Part shown: piece after piece, positions 6,828-9,439 of the stretch
How the letters are laid out: the number at the start of each line of letters is the position of its first letter
Numbering within the stretch: position 1 is the first letter of the stretch
DNA from: Terriglobales bacterium
GTDB lineage: Bacteria > Acidobacteriota > Terriglobia > Terriglobales > Acidobacteriaceae
Assembly: GCA_015655365.1 (NCBI GenBank)
Contig: JAATFE010000496.1
Location: 1-9,439 of the forward strand
Reading direction: 5' to 3'
Length of the DNA stretch: 9,439 bases
The notes under the pieces: generated by a model
Database searches by the model: none
What the model saw: the letters and a program-made list of their open reading frames with translations, nothing else
Told to the model about the DNA's origin: nothing
Position numbers and translations under genes: made by a program

Positions 6828-8633
6828 ATGATCGGACAACAGATCGACAACTTCCGAATACTTGAGTTGTTGGGCGTTGGGGGAATGGGAGAGGTTTGGA
6901 AAGCGATTGACGTTAACCTCGATCGCTTTGTTGCGCTCAAGGTCATCACCGCCGGGCTCGAAGGCAATCCAGACCTGCTGGCTCGGTTTAAGGTTGAAGC
7001 GCGTGTCCAGGCGGCCTTAAACCATCCCAACATCGCCACGCTGTATGCCTTCCTGGTGTGGGAGGGCAAAGCAGTCATGGTGATGGAGTATGTCGAAGGC
7101 GAAACGCTGCGGGATCTGATTGCATCGCGCGGCGCCCTTCCAGTGCAACCGGCGCTCAACTTCTGCAAGCAGGCCTTGGTCGGCATCGAAGCGGCGCACC
7201 GACAGGGAGTGGTCCACCGCGACCTGAAGCCGGCAAACCTGATGCTCAACAAAGCAGGCGTGGTCAAGGTGATGGACTTCGGAATCGCCAAGGTTCAGGA
7301 CGGGTCCAAGTTGACCCGCACCAACGCTCCCATTGGAACCTACTGCTACATGGCACCGGAACAGATACAACGTCGTGGAGTGGACGCACGGTCCGACATC
7401 TACTCGATGGGAATCACTCTGTACGAGATGTTGACCGGCAATGTCCCGTTCGATTTTGACTCCGACTTCGAGATCCAGTCAGCGCATGTCCATACGCCGC
7501 CGCCGCCGCCAACGGCGTTCAATCCGAGTATTCCTGAAGCCGTTGTCGCCGTAGTGATGCGCGCGCTCGAAAAGAATCCAGATCACCGGTTCGCCAACGC
7601 GGGTGAGTTTATGCGGGCGCTGCCGGGCCTGAGCGCGCCAGTTCCCGAAACGAGCCGCGCTGATGTTGCCGGGCGGTCCACCGTGTTCGAGCCGCAGCGG
7701 CCTTCTGTGCCGCAGTCCAACGCGGCAGGCCGGGCAACAGAGTTTCTGCCGGAGGCAACGACAGTCCCGCGTCAGCCGAATGCTGCTCCAGTACGATCGT
7801 CTCATCCCGCTTCTCCGGATTTCCCGGTCGTGCCGCATCCGCAACCACCGACCAACGGCCGCGGCGCCGAAGGCAGCGAACAGGATGACCAGAGTTCGGC
7901 CAAAAGGCGCAAGAACCGGGGCGTTCTGGTGGGAGCACTCTGCCTCATCGTGATCGGCGCTGGGCTTGGGACGGCATGGGTTATTTCGAAGCCCAAAGCC
8001 GCGACCTCCAACTTCAGCTCAGTCGCAGTGGATTCCTGTCCTCAGGGCGAAGTGCATGGTCCCTCGGGCGTCTGCCAGGCAGCCTCTGCACCGCACCACA
8101 ATGGTCCGGTCACTCCCGGTAGTGGAATGGGCAATGCTATATCCACAAAACGGCAGCCAGCACCGGACAAAGACGTAGCGTTCAACATCCCCAAAATTCC
8201 CGGCGGCGTAGTGATAAATAACCCTCAGCCGGCGCCTACGCCACGCGTGACTCCCGCCGTCAAAGAGGGACCTCTGAGCGGGGCTTGGACAGGAAACTAT
8301 ATCGATCCACACAGGCAGGAATCGACCTCGATCGAACTTCATCTCAGTGAGAAGGCAGAAGATTCAACGGGGCTCAACAGCGTCACGGGGACGATGAACT
8401 ACAATGCTTCGGACCAGGGTCCGGGAAAGTGTTTGGTGCGCGGCAGCGCCTATGATCCCGCGCAACGTCAATTGAAGCTGACATTCACCGGCTGCACGAA
8501 AACGGCCGGCAGTCTCCCTGCTTTCTTCAACAGCTTCACTCTGTTCAAGGATGTGACTCCGACTTCAAACACAATTGCGAAAGGCCATGTGTACGGCCAG
8601 CAGGTAACAGCAACGCTCTATCGGAAGCAATGA
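6828..8633 (+). CDS. Membrane-anchored Ser/Thr protein kinase with an extracytoplasmic domain
   Basis: A 601-residue Hanks-type (PknB-like) kinase that transfers phosphate from ATP to Ser/Thr of cytoplasmic proteins. All key residues are present: Gly-rich loop GVGGMGEVW (16-24), ATP-binding K38, helix-C E57, catalytic HRDLKPAN (130-137, D132), metal-binding DFG (150-152), activation loop with T163, T165 and T171, APE (176-178) and D190. The kinase domain ends near 267. A Pro/Ser-rich cytoplasmic linker (268-363) has two similar motifs, AGRSTVFEP (281-289) and AGRATEFLP (300-308). One membrane helix spans about 365-387. The outer part has a Cys pair (C404/C416), a Pro-rich linker and a C-terminal beta-rich domain (about 481-600) with C535/C556, and no PASTA repeats. 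The start is supported by GGGGAG (6813-6818). It may sense an envelope signal; the ligand is unknown. The upstream hairpin suggests it is controlled separately from the preceding gene. Confidence 0.96.
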   Translation: MIGQQIDNFRILELLGVGGMGEVWKAIDVNLDRFVALKVITAGLEGNPDLLARFKVEARVQAALNHPNIATLYAFLVWEGKAVMVMEYVEGETLRDLIASRGALPVQPALNFCKQALVGIEAAHRQGVVHRDLKPANLMLNKAGVVKVMDFGIAKVQDGSKLTRTNAPIGTYCYMAPEQIQRRGVDARSDIYSMGITLYEMLTGNVPFDFDSDFEIQSAHVHTPPPPPTAFNPSIPEAVVAVVMRALEKNPDHRFANAGEFMRALPGLSAPVPETSRADVAGRSTVFEPQRPSVPQSNAAGRATEFLPEATTVPRQPNAAPVRSSHPASPDFPVVPHPQPPTNGRGAEGSEQDDQSSAKRRKNRGVLVGALCLIVIGAGLGTAWVISKPKAATSNFSSVAVDSCPQGEVHGPSGVCQAASAPHHNGPVTPGSGMGNAISTKRQPAPDKDVAFNIPKIPGGVVINNPQPAPTPRVTPAVKEGPLSGAWTGNYIDPHRQESTSIELHLSEKAEDSTGLNSVTGTMNYNASDQGPGKCLVRGSAYDPAQRQLKLTFTGCTKTAGSLPAFFNSFTLFKDVTPTSNTIAKGHVYGQQVTATLYRKQ

Positions 8634-8697
8634 TTGCGTACAACGCCAAGCTTCCTTAACGAATCCGTTGTCTCGCAGAGTAGGTTGGAGGAAGAAG

Positions 8698-8856
8698 ATG
8701 CAAGCCGGTCAGCGTGTCGGACAATACGTTCTTATCGATGAGCTGGGCCGCGGCGGCATGGGAGAGGTCTGGAAGGCGGAGCATACGCGCATGTTCTGCC
8801 GGATGCGCCGTCCGACTATAAAGAGATTGCGTCCAAACACAACAAACTCGGTCTGA
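8698..8856 (+). pseudogene. N-terminal remnant of a second Ser/Thr kinase
   Basis: ATG 8698 has an excellent ribosome site (GGAGG at 8687-8691). The reading frame begins like a kinase: GQYVLIDELGRGGMGEVWKAEH (residues 8-29) carries the Gly-rich loop in the same form as the upstream gene. After about residue 31 the similarity stops: no VALK lysine follows, the sequence turns into unrelated basic residues, and TGA ends it at 52 residues. Every catalytic motif is missing, so it cannot be an active kinase. The DNA beyond the break continues in a different frame as an OmpA-like domain. It is 64 bases after the intact kinase and was probably a second kinase gene in the same transcript. A sequencing or assembly error could also produce this, but a simple frameshift would not restore the lost kinase body. 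Confidence 0.85.
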
Positions 8857-9215
8857 GCTTTCACTTTGCAAGCGGACAAGCCAGCCTGGGACCAAAGACG
8901 CCTGATCAACTCGACAACCTGGCCACCGATAATGTCGCGCGACTTGAAACCTACCTGACCCAGCATAAAGAAGCCGCAGGAGATGTGCTTCTGATCGGTT
9001 TCACAGGTAACGTGGGAGCGGCGGACTACAACAAATCCCTGGCGCTGAGCAGAGCGGGAAGCGTCGCGGATCGGCTCGCAGCCGATGACTTCAGAATCCC
9101 GCTAGGCCATGCCTCCTCTTTTGGCGCTCAACTGCCGATAGCTTCTAACGAGGCACAAACCGGCAAAGGAAGAAACCGGCGGGTCGCGGTGTGGGTTCCG
9201 AAGGGACTGGATTGA
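8781..9215 (+). pseudogene. C-terminal remnant of an OmpA-like (peptidoglycan-associating type) protein
   Basis: In the frame +2 from the kinase remnant, 144 residues read AYAHVLPDAPSDYKEIA onward to a TGA at 9213-9215. The second half resembles OmpA_C domains: LLIGFTGNVG (70-79), NKSLALSRAGSVADRL (84-99), then PIASN (119-123) and GRNRRVAVW (130-138). In peptidoglycan-binding members the Asp of the GHTD motif and the Arg of the LSxxRA motif hold the peptidoglycan stem peptide. The Arg is present (R91), but the Asp position is Gly (G76). The frame opens only after a TGA at 8739 and contains no ATG or good start until GTG 8985, which would omit the front of the domain. Without its own start the domain is probably not made. 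The residues before the OmpA_C core are like the phosphate-binding/OmpA proteins I recall from Acidobacteriota, but that parentage is an inference. Confidence 0.8.
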
Positions 9216-9252
9216 TGACCCGGAAAGTCTTGCATTCTTGGGAGAGAGTCTA

Positions 9253-9439
9253 TTGACATTGACCAGCGAGCAAACGACGAATCACCAAATCACACGATTG
9301 CTGCAGGAATCGGCCAACGGCAACGGCGAGTCCACCGCCGCGCTGATGGGGCAGGTCTACCAGGAACTGCATCGACTGGCCGCGCACTACATGCGCAAGG
9401 AAAATCCCGGTCACCTGCTGCAGCCTACGGCGTTAGTCA
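9253..9439 (+). CDS. ECF-type RNA polymerase sigma factor (PF07638-like), partial at window end
   Basis: The first 62 codons of a sigma-70 family ECF factor run to the edge of the window. The reading begins LTLTSEQ, then ITRLLQESANGNGES, ALMGQVYQELHRLAAHYMRK and ENPGHLLQPTALV. This is the sigma-2 start of the ECF class expanded in Acidobacteriota and Planctomycetes (the YxELrrlAhrymrrEnpgHtLqttaLV pattern), recalled rather than searched. ECF factors direct RNA polymerase to a small regulon, and kinase-linked ones are often controlled by phosphorylation. The start is taken as TTG 9253, since GGGAGAGAG lies just upstream; TTG 9259 is an alternative. The gene lies 37 bases after the OmpA remnant. 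Confidence 0.88.
   Translation, partial: MTLTSEQTTNHQITRLLQESANGNGESTAALMGQVYQELHRLAAHYMRKENPGHLLQPTALV

Noticed and set aside
8698..9215. Programmed ribosomal frameshift joining the kinase start to the OmpA domain
   Set aside because: No slippery run or clear downstream structure was seen near the switch, and a product with only the Gly-rich loop of a kinase would have no sensible function; a deletion explains it better.

Overview
The window looks like a chromosomal segment of a soil-type Acidobacteriota genome (class Terriglobia or a relative). This rests on protein families recalled from knowledge, not on a search: a long membrane-anchored Ser/Thr kinase next to a PF07638-type ECF sigma factor, a Tyr/Gly-rich exported protein with a short Cys-paired C-terminal domain, and an exported repeat protein with a BamE-like tail. 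All convincing genes are on the + strand. No tRNA, rRNA, CRISPR array, insertion sequence or phage gene was seen.

Layout. 1-436 holds no convincing gene but has two hairpins. 437-2252 holds three small membrane-protein genes: a four-helix protein of unknown function (437-919), a membrane protein with a cysteine cluster at each end (1123-1650), and a zinc-ribbon DUF4870/Tic20-like protein (1716-2252). 2253-2917 is a 665-bp gap with no convincing gene, an AT-rich patch and two perfect inverted repeats. 2918-4438 encodes a Tyr/Gly-rich secreted protein. 4551-6713 encodes a 720-residue exported protein built from three diverged repeats, each with a cysteine pair, plus a BamE-like tail. A 60-nt near-perfect hairpin (6749-6808) separates it from a Ser/Thr kinase with one membrane span and an extracytoplasmic domain (6828-8633).

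After the kinase comes a broken locus. The first ~30 residues of a second kinase (8698 onward) run out of frame into the end of an OmpA-like domain (about 8781-9215). It looks like the scar of an internal deletion that removed most of a kinase and most of an OmpA-type protein. The window ends inside the first 62 codons of an ECF sigma factor starting at TTG 9253.

How the parts may work together (inference): the two exported proteins and the kinase form a co-oriented cell-envelope set, and the kinase and sigma factor fit the known kinase-linked ECF signalling of Acidobacteriota and Planctomycetes. Several genes share an AGGGAGA-type ribosome binding site. The most notable points are the kinase/OmpA chimaera, the triplicated Cys-pair protein, the large hairpin, and the two AGR[S/A]TxFxP motifs in the kinase linker.
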